A DNA stretch of 64,000 bases from Bacteroidota bacterium (lineage in GTDB: Bacteria; Bacteroidota; Bacteroidia; UBA8524): the NCBI GenBank assembly GCA_008933805.1, contig WBUH01000001.1, positions 248,001-312,000 on the forward strand, in the 5' to 3' direction. The notes beneath the pieces are model-generated. The model saw only the letters and a list, made by a program, of their open reading frames with translations, ran no database searches and was not told where the DNA came from. Position numbers and translations under genes: made by a program. Each line of letters opens with the position of its first letter. The first letter of the stretch is position 1. This document shows positions 53,138 through 62,234 of the stretch, one piece after another.

Positions 53138-54622
53138 ATGTCGCCACAATTTCAAAAAATAGCTAAGCTATATCTGTTGCCGGTACTGCTGGCAGTTTTG
53201 GTGTACTTCCCGTTGTTTTACAATCTCGATCGTCTGCCGCTGATGCAATTTGATGAGGCAAGAGTAGCGATGAGTTCTTACGAAATGAGTGAAAACCACA
53301 ACCCCTTAGTGGTTCATTATGGCGGTGCGCCTGATATGTGGAGTACGAAGCCTCCGCTGACTAATTGGGCTCAGGTTTTCTTTATTAAAACATTGGGGCT
53401 AAACGTACTTTCAGTGCGGCTGCCTTCAGCATTGGCAGGGTTATTTACTTGTATTTTATTGTGGTTGTTTTGCGTGCGGCACCTCAAAAATTATTGGATG
53501 GGGTTTGTATCCGTGTTGGTGTTGGTTACCTCACGGGGATTTATTAATAACCACGTTACCCGTACCGCTGATTATGATGCCATGCTGGTATTATTTACTA
53601 CAGCCTCCTCCATCGCATATTATTTCTTTATCAATACCCAAAACTACAAGTACCTGCGGTGGTTTTTTATTATACTGGCGTTGGGGGTGATTACCAAATC
53701 AGTAGCAGGGCTGTTTATGTTACCCGGTTTATTAGTGTTTACATTATTCAGGTATAAATCATTGGTGTTTTTCAAAAACAAAAAAACATACCTGTATGCA
53801 CTTTATTTTATTATCCCTGTTGTAATTATTTATTTGGGGCGAGAATTATTAAACCCCGGCTACCTGAAAGCTTCATGGCATTGGGATATTGCAGGCCGTT
53901 TCAACGAACAGCTAACGGGCGACAAACCTTATTTTGGGTATTACCTGCATTTAATGAAAACCGAACATTATCTCCATTGGTTTTGGATAAGTGCAGCCGG
54001 GATTATTTTGGGTTTGCTCAGTAAAAACAATCAGATTAAAAATGTAACCCTTTTTATTACCTGCACCGCATTAGGCTTTTTGGCGGTTGTGTCATCGGCC
54101 AATACGCAAATGCTGTGGTACAATGCCCCTGTATATCCTTTTGCGGCACTACTCGCAGCCATCGCCATTTATTGGCTGGTAGAGGTACTACAAAACGTAG
54201 TGCAAAATCTGTCGTTTAATGTTGTTCCGTATATATTGGTAATAGGGTTGATGATTACCCCGTATAAAACGATCTTCAACCATGTTAGTCCGCCAAAATT
54301 TCAGTATGACTGGGAGTATGAAGCACAAGCCCTTAATTTTTATTTAATTGATGCCTATAAAGCCGATAAAAACCTTAATGGATATTTTTGGGTAGATAAT
54401 GACGATTATAACCCCTATATTGATTTTTATATCCGGATGTTTGAGAAAAATAAAGGTCAAATCATAGCACCTAAAAAGCTGAAAGACTTGAAAACAGGGG
54501 ATACTGTAATTGGCTTTTTAAACGATATAAAACCAAAAATTGAGGCTGCTTACACTTATACCCTGCTTGAGGAGAAAGAGTTTGTTAAAGTGTATAAAAT
54601 AACGGGGAAAACACTCCAATAA
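53138..54622 (+). CDS. GT39-type (ArnT-like) membrane glycosyltransferase
   Basis: The ATG at 53138 gives 494 residues; a TTG at 53084 in the same frame lies in the intergenic gap and is less likely. It has about 11-12 transmembrane segments and the GT39 motif in the first large loop, FDEARVAMSSYEM, followed by PDMWSTKPPLTNWAQVFFI. The family transfers sugars from lipid-phosphate donors to lipid A or protein. The exact acceptor is unknown. A DUF983 gene converges with it at 54624. Confidence 0.8.
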   Translation: MSPQFQKIAKLYLLPVLLAVLVYFPLFYNLDRLPLMQFDEARVAMSSYEMSENHNPLVVHYGGAPDMWSTKPPLTNWAQVFFIKTLGLNVLSVRLPSALAGLFTCILLWLFCVRHLKNYWMGFVSVLVLVTSRGFINNHVTRTADYDAMLVLFTTASSIAYYFFINTQNYKYLRWFFIILALGVITKSVAGLFMLPGLLVFTLFRYKSLVFFKNKKTYLYALYFIIPVVIIYLGRELLNPGYLKASWHWDIAGRFNEQLTGDKPYFGYYLHLMKTEHYLHWFWISAAGIILGLLSKNNQIKNVTLFITCTALGFLAVVSSANTQMLWYNAPVYPFAALLAAIAIYWLVEVLQNVVQNLSFNVVPYILVIGLMITPYKTIFNHVSPPKFQYDWEYEAQALNFYLIDAYKADKNLNGYFWVDNDDYNPYIDFYIRMFEKNKGQIIAPKKLKDLKTGDTVIGFLNDIKPKIEAAYTYTLLEEKEFVKVYKITGKTLQ

Positions 54623-54623
54623 G

Positions 54624-54992
54624 TTAGGATTTGCTCTTTACGCTTTTGGGGGCAAAGAAATAAATCCATAATATTCTCGAAAACTTAAAATTAAAAGTTG
54701 ACAGCAGGATAATGACTGCTACAGTAGGCCAAATCACACGGGTATCTAAACTGCCTTCAACCAGCAAACTCCATGTAACGATGGTGGCAATAATTTCAGC
54801 TACGGTAAAGGCATAGCTCACAAACATTGCACCCCAAAAGAACCCCGATTCTTTCTCAAACACATAGCCGCAATGGGTACAACTTTCATTCATCGCCGGC
54901 GGTTTAATGCTGAAAAAGCTTGACGATTGAAAAATATGTCCTTGTCCGCATACAGGGCATACGCCCTTGGCTATCTGTTGTACCGCATTCAT
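54624..54992 (-). CDS. DUF983 membrane protein
   Basis: This 122-residue protein has a zinc-ribbon-like N-terminus with CPVCGQGHIF (12-21) and CTHCGYVFE (about 38-46), then two or three transmembrane segments. The two CxxC motifs and the length fit DUF983. No function is known. Its stop is 1 base from the glycosyltransferase stop. Confidence 0.85.
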   Translation of the reverse strand: MNAVQQIAKGVCPVCGQGHIFQSSSFFSIKPPAMNESCTHCGYVFEKESGFFWGAMFVSYAFTVAEIIATIVTWSLLVEGSLDTRVIWPTVAVIILLSTFNFKFSRILWIYFFAPKSVKSKS

Positions 54993-55012
54993 AACGTTGT
55001 AAATTAGTGATA

Positions 55013-55020
55013 CAAAGGTA
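55013..55020 (-). promoter_or_regulatory. -7 box of the DUF983 gene
   Basis: TACCTTTG on the minus strand lies 20 bases before the ATG at 54992. Confidence 0.4.
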
Positions 55021-55085
55021 GTGTGAAGTTGAGTCGTAGCTGTTGAACGACTTACTCATATAATAGGATTATACAGACATTTTGG

Positions 55086-55093
55086 TATTTTTG
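55086..55093 (+). promoter_or_regulatory. -7 box of the second AraC gene
   Basis: TATTTTTG lies 9 bases before the ATG at 55103, implying a very short leader. Confidence 0.4.
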
Positions 55094-55102
55094 GAGTTGT
55101 AA

Positions 55103-55966
55103 ATGCAAACACTGCCCGTTTATAAAATTGAGAACTTTGAGTTTTACCATTCGTCGTTCTATGCGCGACGGTTAAAAGACCATATAGAAAAGCACGGGTT
55201 TATTCAGCATCCTCATAAGCACGATTTTTATCTTGCTGTACTATTTACGCAGGGTACAGGTACACATGAAATTGACTTCACTAGTTATCCCGTTGCAAAA
55301 GGGGCAGTTTTTTTAATGAATCCGGGGCAAGTCCATCGATGGACATTGACTGATGATACTGAGGGGTATATTTTCTTTCATACTAAAGAGTTTTATGATA
55401 TTACCTGTGCAAACAAACGCATTAACGATTTTACCTTTTTCTCATCGGCAGGGGTAAGTCCATTTGTGCTGTTGAATGATGAGCAGTTAGTACAAGCAGA
55501 GGCTTTGTTTAAACGGATTTTTAATCAAAATCAAGCTACTGATTCAATCCATAAATTTGAAACACTGGGGGCATTGTGCAATTTGCTGTATCTTGATATT
55601 GAAGGTGTGTATAGTCGCAAAGAAACGGTGAGTAAGCAATCAACGCTTTATTTGCATAAGCTAAATACTTTGCGGCAGTTAATAGATCTTAATTATACTC
55701 TATTAAAATACCCAAAAGACTATGCTGCGTTGATGAGCATCAGTGCAAAACACCTGAACCGCATTTGCATAGAAACGGTTGGCAAAACCACCGGAGATTT
55801 AATTTCCGAACGTTTGGTGCTTGAAGCTAAGCGGGTATTGGCCTATTCTGATAAACCCATAAAACAAATTGCCGAACAATTAGGCTTTGACGACTCTGCC
55901 TATTTTATCCGTTTCTTTAAGAAACATACTGCACAAACGCCTGCTAAATTTCAGAGTGGGTTTTGA
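55103..55966 (+). CDS. AraC-family transcriptional regulator with cupin sensor
   Basis: This 287-residue protein has an N-terminal cupin (IQHPHKHDFYLAVLFTQGTG, GAVFLMNPGQVHRW) and a C-terminal AraC HTH domain (LMSISAKHLNRICIETVGKT, DDSAYFIRFFKKHTAQTPAKF). The cupin would sense a small ligand. It converges with the metallo-beta-lactamase homologue, 14 bases away, so nothing suggests it controls that gene. The target is unknown. Confidence 0.87.
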   Translation: MQTLPVYKIENFEFYHSSFYARRLKDHIEKHGFIQHPHKHDFYLAVLFTQGTGTHEIDFTSYPVAKGAVFLMNPGQVHRWTLTDDTEGYIFFHTKEFYDITCANKRINDFTFFSSAGVSPFVLLNDEQLVQAEALFKRIFNQNQATDSIHKFETLGALCNLLYLDIEGVYSRKETVSKQSTLYLHKLNTLRQLIDLNYTLLKYPKDYAALMSISAKHLNRICIETVGKTTGDLISERLVLEAKRVLAYSDKPIKQIAEQLGFDDSAYFIRFFKKHTAQTPAKFQSGF

Positions 55967-55980
55967 CCCGCGAGCATTAT

Positions 55981-57036
55981 TTATCGCAAAAAAATAAATT
56001 TATCTACCATAATACTCAAACCTCGCCTATCGGTGAAGGGTTCTAACAAAAGCCCTTTAAAATTAAAAGTGCCTTTAAATCTTGCAGCATCAATACTTTC
56101 AATATAGCAATGGCCTTCATCGGCATTAATAGTTTGGTGGGTACTGTCGTATTCAAGAATTGGAGAAATAATAAAAATATTGTCTGAATCGCCCCTATTT
56201 ACAATCACTTCAGCATTAATAAGAAAGTATTTGCCATCCGCTGTAGAGTCCCTGTCGTAACGCAGAATTTTTGACCAACCGTTTGGAAAATCAAAAAAAC
56301 CGGCCCTTCGACTACCTCCAACGGTGTTTTTAAACGGAGCAAATAAATTAATAGTATAAGTTATCAGGCTTGTATCACCATGTTTGCCGTGGCCGGGCAC
56401 TACTGTTTTTGCGTTTGGATAGGCTGCTTTCACTTTTTCCATTGTGCTGCTCCATTCCAGCAAATGAGCATCGCCAAGATTACCGGGTGTTGCACCTAAA
56501 CATTTCATGGCGCAGCCGCCAAACAAAATTTCTTCATAAGGTAGCCATATCATTATACCGTCGGCAGTGTGGGCAGGGCCAAAGTATTTTGCAATAATAG
56601 TTTTGCGCCCTATTGAAATACTTATTTCTTCATCAAAACCCACATCCGGAACAGGCAATTGTTTTTGTGCGGCCGTTAATTGAGTTTTTTTACATGCGTA
56701 TGCTTTTATACCTTTTGCTTGCAAAACATCAATTCCTGCCATCCCATCAGCGTGCCAATGGTCAACAAAGCAAGCCACAACATTAGCCTTTAGTTCTTTT
56801 TCAATCCACAATACAAGCTCTTTAGTTGCTGTATCAGTAGGCGGTGTAGAAATTATGGCCGCCTCTTTTCCGTCAACATACACCAAACTGTTGCAATACC
56901 CATGACCTTCAATAAGGTAGGTGCGTTTGTTTAATTTGGTGTACGTTAGATGGTCTGAAATTTTTTTTGGTTTCTTTTGGCTGAAACTAACCAATGAACA
57001 CACACAAAAAATAATAAGTAAGACCGTTTTTCTCAT
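55981..57036 (-). CDS. B1-type metallo-beta-lactamase homologue with C-terminal extension
   Basis: The ATG at 57036 opens the signal MRKTVLLIIFCVCSLVSFSQ (351 residues); the frame runs on upstream through the hairpin region, which is rejected. The MBL core has all six zinc ligands of class B1: HWHAD (H93, H95, D97), GPAHTADG (H156), GGCAMK (C175, then K178) and GHGKHGD (H216), with NLGDAHLLEW as in B1 enzymes. The fold hydrolyses beta-lactams in typical members; activity here is inferred. Residues about 240-351 form an unknown beta-rich extension, so it is longer than the usual 230-250 residues. Confidence 0.8.
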   Translation of the reverse strand: MRKTVLLIIFCVCSLVSFSQKKPKKISDHLTYTKLNKRTYLIEGHGYCNSLVYVDGKEAAIISTPPTDTATKELVLWIEKELKANVVACFVDHWHADGMAGIDVLQAKGIKAYACKKTQLTAAQKQLPVPDVGFDEEISISIGRKTIIAKYFGPAHTADGIMIWLPYEEILFGGCAMKCLGATPGNLGDAHLLEWSSTMEKVKAAYPNAKTVVPGHGKHGDTSLITYTINLFAPFKNTVGGSRRAGFFDFPNGWSKILRYDRDSTADGKYFLINAEVIVNRGDSDNIFIISPILEYDSTHQTINADEGHCYIESIDAARFKGTFNFKGLLLEPFTDRRGLSIMVDKFIFLR

Positions 57037-57041
57037 TAGCA

Positions 57042-57049
57042 CAAAGGTA
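57042..57049 (-). promoter_or_regulatory. -7 box of the metallo-beta-lactamase homologue
   Basis: TACCTTTG on the minus strand lies 5 bases before the ATG at 57036. Confidence 0.35.
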
Positions 57050-57081
57050 CTTTGTATAAACACAGTTTGGTTATTTATTGT

Positions 57082-57180
57082 GATGGATTGAAATCCATCT
57101 TTGGTGCGATTACCTGAAGCGAGCGGACTTAAGTCCGCTCGCTTCAGGTAATCGCAAAAGCAACGGGTTTTAACCCGTTG
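57082..57180. repeat. left REP-like three-hairpin element
   Basis: Hairpin i is 57082-57099 (GATGGAT / ATCCATC). Hairpin ii is a perfect 46-base palindrome, 57108-57153. Hairpin iii is 57161-57180 (CAACGGGTT / AACCCGTTG). They are followed by GTGAGGTTTTA at 57188-57198. The right-hand copy at 57683-57781 has the same order, orientation and spacing. Confidence 0.9.
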
Positions 57181-57256
57181 CCACACGGTGAGGTTTTAGC
57201 ATGTTGAAACAATTGTTTTCCATTTACCTTTCAAAATCTTGTAGAATGAAACTCCG

Positions 57257-57682
57257 ATGAGAAACAAACTTTCTATTTGGGTGCATTTGGTGTGGGGCAC
57301 AAAGAAACGGGAGCCTCTTGTTTGCGAAGAATTGAGGCCGTTGTTGCTTCATAAAGTTGAAGAGGTTGCTGAATTAAAGGGGTACGATGTTATTGAAGCG
57401 AATACAATGCCCGACCATGTTCACATTCTATTAAGGCTTCATCCATCACAAAATATTAGTGATGTTGTAAAACATATTAAAGGAATTACAGCTCATTGGA
57501 TAAATCAACAACAGCTAACTCCAACCAATTTTGAGTGGCAAGAAGGTTACGGAGCTTTTTCGGTTAGTTCTTTTATGGTTCGAAAAGTTGTAGCCTACAT
57601 TCAAAACCAGCAGAAGCACCATACCGAAAGGGATTTTGAAAACGAAATGATGTATTTAGATATTTTTGGGAAGGATATTTAA
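57257..57682 (+). CDS. REP-associated tyrosine transposase (IS200/IS605-type, RAYT)
   Basis: This 141-residue Y1 transposase has the HUH motif in DHVHILLR (H54, H56) and the catalytic Tyr in KVVAYIQNQQ (Y114). It begins MRNKLSIWVHLVWGTKKREP. The length and sequence fit RAYTs or IS200-type TnpA, which cut and join single-stranded DNA at hairpin ends. It has no TnpB partner. REP-like hairpin elements flank it on both sides in the same orientation. An ATGA overlap links it to a 4-codon frame at 57246-57260. Confidence 0.9.
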   Translation: MRNKLSIWVHLVWGTKKREPLVCEELRPLLLHKVEEVAELKGYDVIEANTMPDHVHILLRLHPSQNISDVVKHIKGITAHWINQQQLTPTNFEWQEGYGAFSVSSFMVRKVVAYIQNQQKHHTERDFENEMMYLDIFGKDI

Positions 57683-57781
57683 GCGGGATTGAAATCCCGC
57701 CCTGTAAAAATTACCCGAAGCGTTTGGACTTAAGTCCAAACGCTTCGGGTAATCGCAAAAGCAACGGGTTTTAACCCGTTG
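57683..57781. repeat. right REP-like three-hairpin element
   Basis: Hairpin i is 57683-57700 (GCGGGAT / ATCCCGC); hairpin ii is 57710-57753 (arms of 22 bases); hairpin iii is 57762-57781 and is identical to the left copy. It starts right after the transposase stop. Confidence 0.9.
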
Positions 57782-57969
57782 GTATAATGTGAGGTTTTAC
57801 TCCGTTGCTATTTCATTCAACAATAACCCTGCAATAATTTCAGTTTAAAGTTTTTTAAATCAACTGATTAAAGTCATTTTGTCTTAATAAGATAAAGTTG
57901 AATTTTGAAAGTAAGTCAAAAAGTCAGTTTAACAGCGTGGTAAACCTTTTGTAGAGTATCCGAGTAATT

Positions 57970-60582
57970 ATGAACTTAAACAATTTCACAATAAAATCGC
58001 AAGAAGCCATACAAATGGCGCAGCAACTGGCTGTTGAAAAACAGCATCAGGGGATTGATACTGCCCACGTGCTGAAAGGATTGCTGATGACGGATGAAAG
58101 CGTTTTCGACTATCTTTTCAAGAAACTCAATGTAAATAAAAACCGCATTTCAGAAGTAATAGATGCCTCACTAAACGGTATGCCCAAAGTGAGCGGGGCA
58201 GGCAACCAGTTTTTAACCGGCGATGCCAATACTACATTGGTAAAAGCCCAAACCATTGCCCGCGACGGTGGCGATGAGTTTGTATCGGTAGAGCATATTT
58301 TGCAAGCGCTGTTGGCAGGCAGAGACAAAACCGCTCAGATACTGAAAGATGCCGGGGTGAATGAAAAGGAGCTGAAAAAAGCCATCGCCGAATTACGCGG
58401 AGGTCAGAAAGTAACCAGTCAAAGTGCTGAGGAGCAATACAACTCTTTAAACAAGTACGCCAAAAACCTGAATGAGTTAGCCCAAAAAGGCAAGCTCGAC
58501 CCTGTAATTGGCCGTGATGAAGAAATACGCCGTGTATTGCAAATCCTTTCGCGACGAACCAAAAACAACCCCGTGTTGATTGGTGAACCCGGTGTGGGTA
58601 AAACTGCCATAGCCGAAGGGTTAGCGCACCGTATCATCAATGGTGATGTGCCCGAAAACCTAAAGAGCAAAAAAATATACTCGCTGGATATGGGCTCGCT
58701 GATCGCAGGTGCAAAATACAAAGGCGAGTTTGAAGAACGCCTTAAATCGGTGGTAAAAGAAGTAATAAACAGCGACGGTCAAATAGTGTTGTTTATTGAC
58801 GAAATACACACCCTTGTAGGTGCCGGCGGAGGGGGAGAAGGTGCTATGGATGCCGCAAACATTCTTAAACCTGCCCTTGCCCGTGGTGAACTAAGAGCCA
58901 TTGGTGCTACCACGCTGAACGAGTACCAAAAGTACATCGAGAAAGACAAAGCCTTGGAGCGTCGTTTCCAAAAAGTGGTGGTGGATGAACCCGATACACA
59001 AGACGCTATTTCTATCCTTCGAGGATTGAAAGAACGCTATGAGGTGCATCACAAAGTGCGCATAAAAGACGAGGCCATTATAGCCGCCGTAGAAATGTCG
59101 CAACGCTACATAGCCGACCGCTTTTTGCCCGATAAAGCCATCGACTTAGTGGACGAAGCCGCTGCAAAACTTCGTATGGAGATAGACAGCGTGCCCGAAG
59201 AGCTGGATAAAATTGAACGCGAGATAATGAGCCTTGAGATTGAACGCGAGGCGTTGAAACGCGAGAACGACGAAGCCCGACTAAAAGGGTTGAGTGAAGA
59301 AATTGCCAACCTTACCGACCAACGCAACCAGTTGCGTGCCCGTTGGCAAGCCGAAAAAGAAGTGGTAGAAGGCATACAACAAAAGAAACAGGAAATTGAA
59401 AACCTGAAACAGGAGGCCGACCAAGCCGAACGTGCCGGCGACTACGGATTAGTGGCAGAAATACGCTACGGACGCATAAAAGAAGCCGAAACCAAATTGG
59501 CCGAGCTTAATACCAAACTGCACGAAACCCAAGAGGGTAGCCGTTTGGTGAAAGAGGAGGTAGATGCCGAGGACATCGCCTCGGTGGTGAGCCGCTGGAC
59601 GGGCATACCCGTAACCCGTATGTTGCAAAGCGAACGCGAAAAACTGCTGCACCTTGAAGACGAACTGCACAAACGTGTGGTAGGACAGGAGGAAGCCATT
59701 GCCGCTATTGCCGATGCGGTGCGCCGCAGTCGTGCCGGGTTGCAAGACCCCAAACGACCCATTGGTTCGTTTATCTTTTTGGGCACAACAGGCGTGGGTA
59801 AAACCGAGCTGGCAAGGGCATTGGCTGAGTTTCTGTTCAATCAGGACAATGCAATGGTGCGTATAGATATGAGCGAGTACCAAGAGAAACACACCGTTTC
59901 GCGCTTAATTGGCGCCCCTCCGGGATATGTGGGGTATGATGAAGGCGGACAATTAACCGAAGCCGTTCGTCGCCGCCCTTATAGTGTGGTGTTGTTGGAT
60001 GAAATTGAAAAAGCCCACCCCGACGTGTTTAACATCCTGTTACAGGTGTTGGACGAAGGTCGCTTAACTGACAATAAAGGCCGAACGGCCAACTTTAAAA
60101 ACACCATTGTGATAATGACCAGCAACATAGGCTCGCACATTATCCAAGAGAATTTTGAAGAACTGGACGAGTTTAACAAAGAGGAAATACTGGCAAAAAC
60201 CAAAAACCAAGTGTACGATGTACTTAAAAAATCGATACGCCCCGAGTTTTTGAACCGTATCGACGAAACCATCATGTTTGCACCGCTTACCCGTGAAGAC
60301 ATACGCGGTATTGTCGACCTGCAATTCAGCCACCTGCAAAATATGCTGGCCGAACAGGACATACAAATCACAGCAACGGACGAAGCCCTCGATTGGCTGG
60401 CACAGTTGGGCTACGACCCGCAATTTGGAGCGCGTCCGCTAAAACGGGTAATGCAGAAAAAAGTGCTGAACGAACTTTCGAAACAAATACTGGCCGGTAC
60501 CGTAACCAAAGACAGCCACATAGTGCTGGATATGTTTGATAACCAGTTTGTATTTAGAAATGACGTGGTAGAAGTGGAATAA
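57970..60582 (+). CDS. clpB: ATP-dependent chaperone ClpB
   Basis: This 870-residue protein has an N-terminal Clp domain (two repeats, 1-140), AAA1 with Walker A GEPGVGKT at 205-212, the middle coiled-coil domain (about 400-530), and AAA2 with GTTGVGKT near 605-612 and the C-terminal [14 protein letters not shown]. The sensor and arginine motifs [18 protein letters not shown] are present. It frees proteins from aggregates with DnaK. It stands alone between the REP element and a terminator. The upstream region has no clear -7 box. Confidence 0.97.
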   Translation: MNLNNFTIKSQEAIQMAQQLAVEKQHQGIDTAHVLKGLLMTDESVFDYLFKKLNVNKNRISEVIDASLNGMPKVSGAGNQFLTGDANTTLVKAQTIARDGGDEFVSVEHILQALLAGRDKTAQILKDAGVNEKELKKAIAELRGGQKVTSQSAEEQYNSLNKYAKNLNELAQKGKLDPVIGRDEEIRRVLQILSRRTKNNPVLIGEPGVGKTAIAEGLAHRIINGDVPENLKSKKIYSLDMGSLIAGAKYKGEFEERLKSVVKEVINSDGQIVLFIDEIHTLVGAGGGGEGAMDAANILKPALARGELRAIGATTLNEYQKYIEKDKALERRFQKVVVDEPDTQDAISILRGLKERYEVHHKVRIKDEAIIAAVEMSQRYIADRFLPDKAIDLVDEAAAKLRMEIDSVPEELDKIEREIMSLEIEREALKRENDEARLKGLSEEIANLTDQRNQLRARWQAEKEVVEGIQQKKQEIENLKQEADQAERAGDYGLVAEIRYGRIKEAETKLAELNTKLHETQEGSRLVKEEVDAEDIASVVSRWTGIPVTRMLQSEREKLLHLEDELHKRVVGQEEAIAAIADAVRRSRAGLQDPKRPIGSFIFLGTTGVGKTELARALAEFLFNQDNAMVRIDMSEYQEKHTVSRLIGAPPGYVGYDEGGQLTEAVRRRPYSVVLLDEIEKAHPDVFNILLQVLDEGRLTDNKGRTANFKNTIVIMTSNIGSHIIQENFEELDEFNKEEILAKTKNQVYDVLKKSIRPEFLNRIDETIMFAPLTREDIRGIVDLQFSHLQNMLAEQDIQITATDEALDWLAQLGYDPQFGARPLKRVMQKKVLNELSKQILAGTVTKDSHIVLDMFDNQFVFRNDVVEVE

Positions 60583-60624
60583 AGTGGTTAGGGATTGGTT
60601 GATTTGATGTTTGATTTCAGCATC

Positions 60625-60653
60625 CCCTCATCCCGAACTTGATTCGGAATCTC
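60625..60653 (+). repeat. short relic of the intergenic repeat
   Basis: CATCCCGAACTTGATTCGGAATCTC repeats the hairpin core of the composite repeats with one mismatch. It lies past clpB. Confidence 0.55.
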
Positions 60654-60670
60654 TTTAAACTAAAAATTAT

Positions 60671-60704
60671 ATTCCCCGTTTTGTAGCAATACAAAGCAGG
60701 GAAT
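60671..60704 (+). terminator. probable terminator after clpB
   Basis: ATTCCC and GGGAAT pair with an inner TTTGT/ACAAA, followed by TTTTTAT. It is about 90 bases past the stop and has some mismatches. Confidence 0.55.
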
Positions 60705-60740
60705 TTTTATATAAGAACGAAGTTGTGTAAGTCGAATGAT

Positions 60741-60770
60741 TTGTTGGTAATACAGTAATTTGTAAATTTG
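60741..60770 (+). promoter_or_regulatory. promoter of the 60801 gene
   Basis: TTG (60741-60743), 19 bases and TAAATTTG (60763-60770) match the -33 and -7 boxes. Transcription would begin near 60776, so the coding start must be downstream. Confidence 0.6.
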
Positions 60771-60800
60771 GAAACCTTTCTACAAACAGGGTATTTAATA

Positions 60801-61415
60801 GTGAGAAGAATTAAATATTACTTTTTATCGGTTGTTTTATTTCTCATTTCTTTTATTGGCTTTTATGGGTTGAAGTTGATTATTGTTCTGCTCATATTGG
60901 GAATAGCTACTTTGGCAGGGATTTATGTTGATGACTTTGGAATTTTCATTGGTTTGGTAATTGGATTATTAGCAGGTGTATTATTATTTAAGGGATTTGA
61001 GCATTTGTACCCCTATTTTGAGCGTCTTGATAATTATTCTAAAAAATTTAAGGAATATACTTATACTGAATTGTACGGGAAAGATTATCCCCAGCCTAAA
61101 CCTGAGGACTATGGAATATCACTAGAAGAATTTAAAAGTTATAATAATAGATTCCAATTTGAGTACATCAAACTTCTTTTTACCTATGGTACGTGGATAG
61201 TTTCATCTATTTATGTAATTCGAGAAAATACAGAGAGAACTAATGGATTTCTTATCGTAGGAGGTTCGGTTTTAGTCTCAATCTTTTTCAATTATATTTT
61301 TAAGTATATGAATAAAAGAATATCCCAAAAGCATCCCTACTATGATAAGATCCATGATTATCAAAAAGCATGTGATGTTTATCGTAAAATAAAAGATGAA
61401 AATTATAAAATATAA
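60801..61415 (+). CDS. integral membrane protein, unknown
   Basis: I start at GTG 60801 (VRRIKYYFLSVVLF), giving 204 residues. A TTG at 60768 lies inside the -7 box and cannot be in the mRNA. Four or five transmembrane segments are visible: FLSVVLFLISFIGFYG, LIIVLLILGIATLAGIYV, IFIGLVIGLLAGVLLF, LLFTYGTWIVSSIYV and FLIVGGSVLVSIFFNYIF. The loop after the third segment is rich in Tyr and charged residues. No family was recognised. Confidence 0.65.
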   Translation: MRRIKYYFLSVVLFLISFIGFYGLKLIIVLLILGIATLAGIYVDDFGIFIGLVIGLLAGVLLFKGFEHLYPYFERLDNYSKKFKEYTYTELYGKDYPQPKPEDYGISLEEFKSYNNRFQFEYIKLLFTYGTWIVSSIYVIRENTERTNGFLIVGGSVLVSIFFNYIFKYMNKRISQKHPYYDKIHDYQKACDVYRKIKDENYKI

Positions 61416-61439
61416 CTCATGTGTTCTCCTTTCCTGCCT

Positions 61440-62151
61440 GAAACCCCACACTGTCAAATTGAGCGCAGCGAAATTCCTTATCCCAAATCTGTTAACTCAA
61501 AGCTAAAACACATTTGCAATAAGATGCTTCCTTCATCAGCAGGACAGGTTTCTGGTGTGCTGTTTGCACCCCGTCATGTTGAACTTGTTTCAACAACGTA
61601 GTGCAAATTCACGATGAATTCCAATGAGATCCCGAACCAAGTTCGGGATGACTGGCACACCGTTCAACGGCCTTGTGCGTTGCTCCCCTCCTTGTTGGGG
61701 TTGAGCAAATGCAAAGGAGGGGTCGGGGGTGGTCAACCAAAGCTAAAACACATTTGTAATAAGATGCTTCCTTCGTCAGCAGGACAGTTTTATGGGTGTA
61801 CTGCTTGCACCCCGTCATGTTGAACTTGTCTCAACATCGTAGTACTAATTCACGATGAATACCGATTGATATCCCTAACTAAGTTCGGGATGACTGCCAG
61901 CAGCACATCCTTCAGCAAGCTCAGGAAATCCGTCGCACCGCCCCAATGTCAAATTGAGCGCAGCGAAATTCCTTATCCCAAATGTGTCAACACGAAGCTA
62001 AATCACATTTGCAATAAGTAACTTCCTTCGTCAGTAAGACAGGTTTATGGGTGTGCTGGTTGCACCCAGTCATGTTGAACTTTTTTCAACATCACATTAT
62101 CAATTCACGATAAATACAGATTGAGATCCCGAATCAAGTTCGGGATGACAG
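61440..62151 (+). repeat. block of composite interspersed repeats, three tandem copies
   Basis: Copies at about 61501-61654, 61741-61893 and 61996-62151 carry modules AGCTAAAACACATTTGCAAT, GCTTCCTTCGTCAGCAGGAC, GTCATGTTGAACTTG with TTCAAC, and the TCCCGAACCAAGTTCGGGA hairpin. The module TGTCAAATTGAGCGCAGCGA occurs at 61452 and 61947. A separate piece, GGAGGGGTCGGGGGTGGTC, is at 61717-61735. No gene is seen across 61416-62234. Confidence 0.85.
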
Positions 62152-62234
62152 GACAAACATTCCTAATAATGTTCAACCCTCATTTGTTTTCACATCCAAA
62201 AACTGTATTTTACAGCAACCAAAAAGCTACCCCT

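Noticed and set aside
61419-61823. Short open frames within the repeat block
   Set aside because: They repeat because the underlying DNA repeats, and their products (for example QIERSEIPY) are repeat translations rather than proteins.
61440-62151. CRISPR array
   Set aside because: The repeats are long (about 150-250 bases), composite and irregular, with no short regular spacers and no cas genes nearby.
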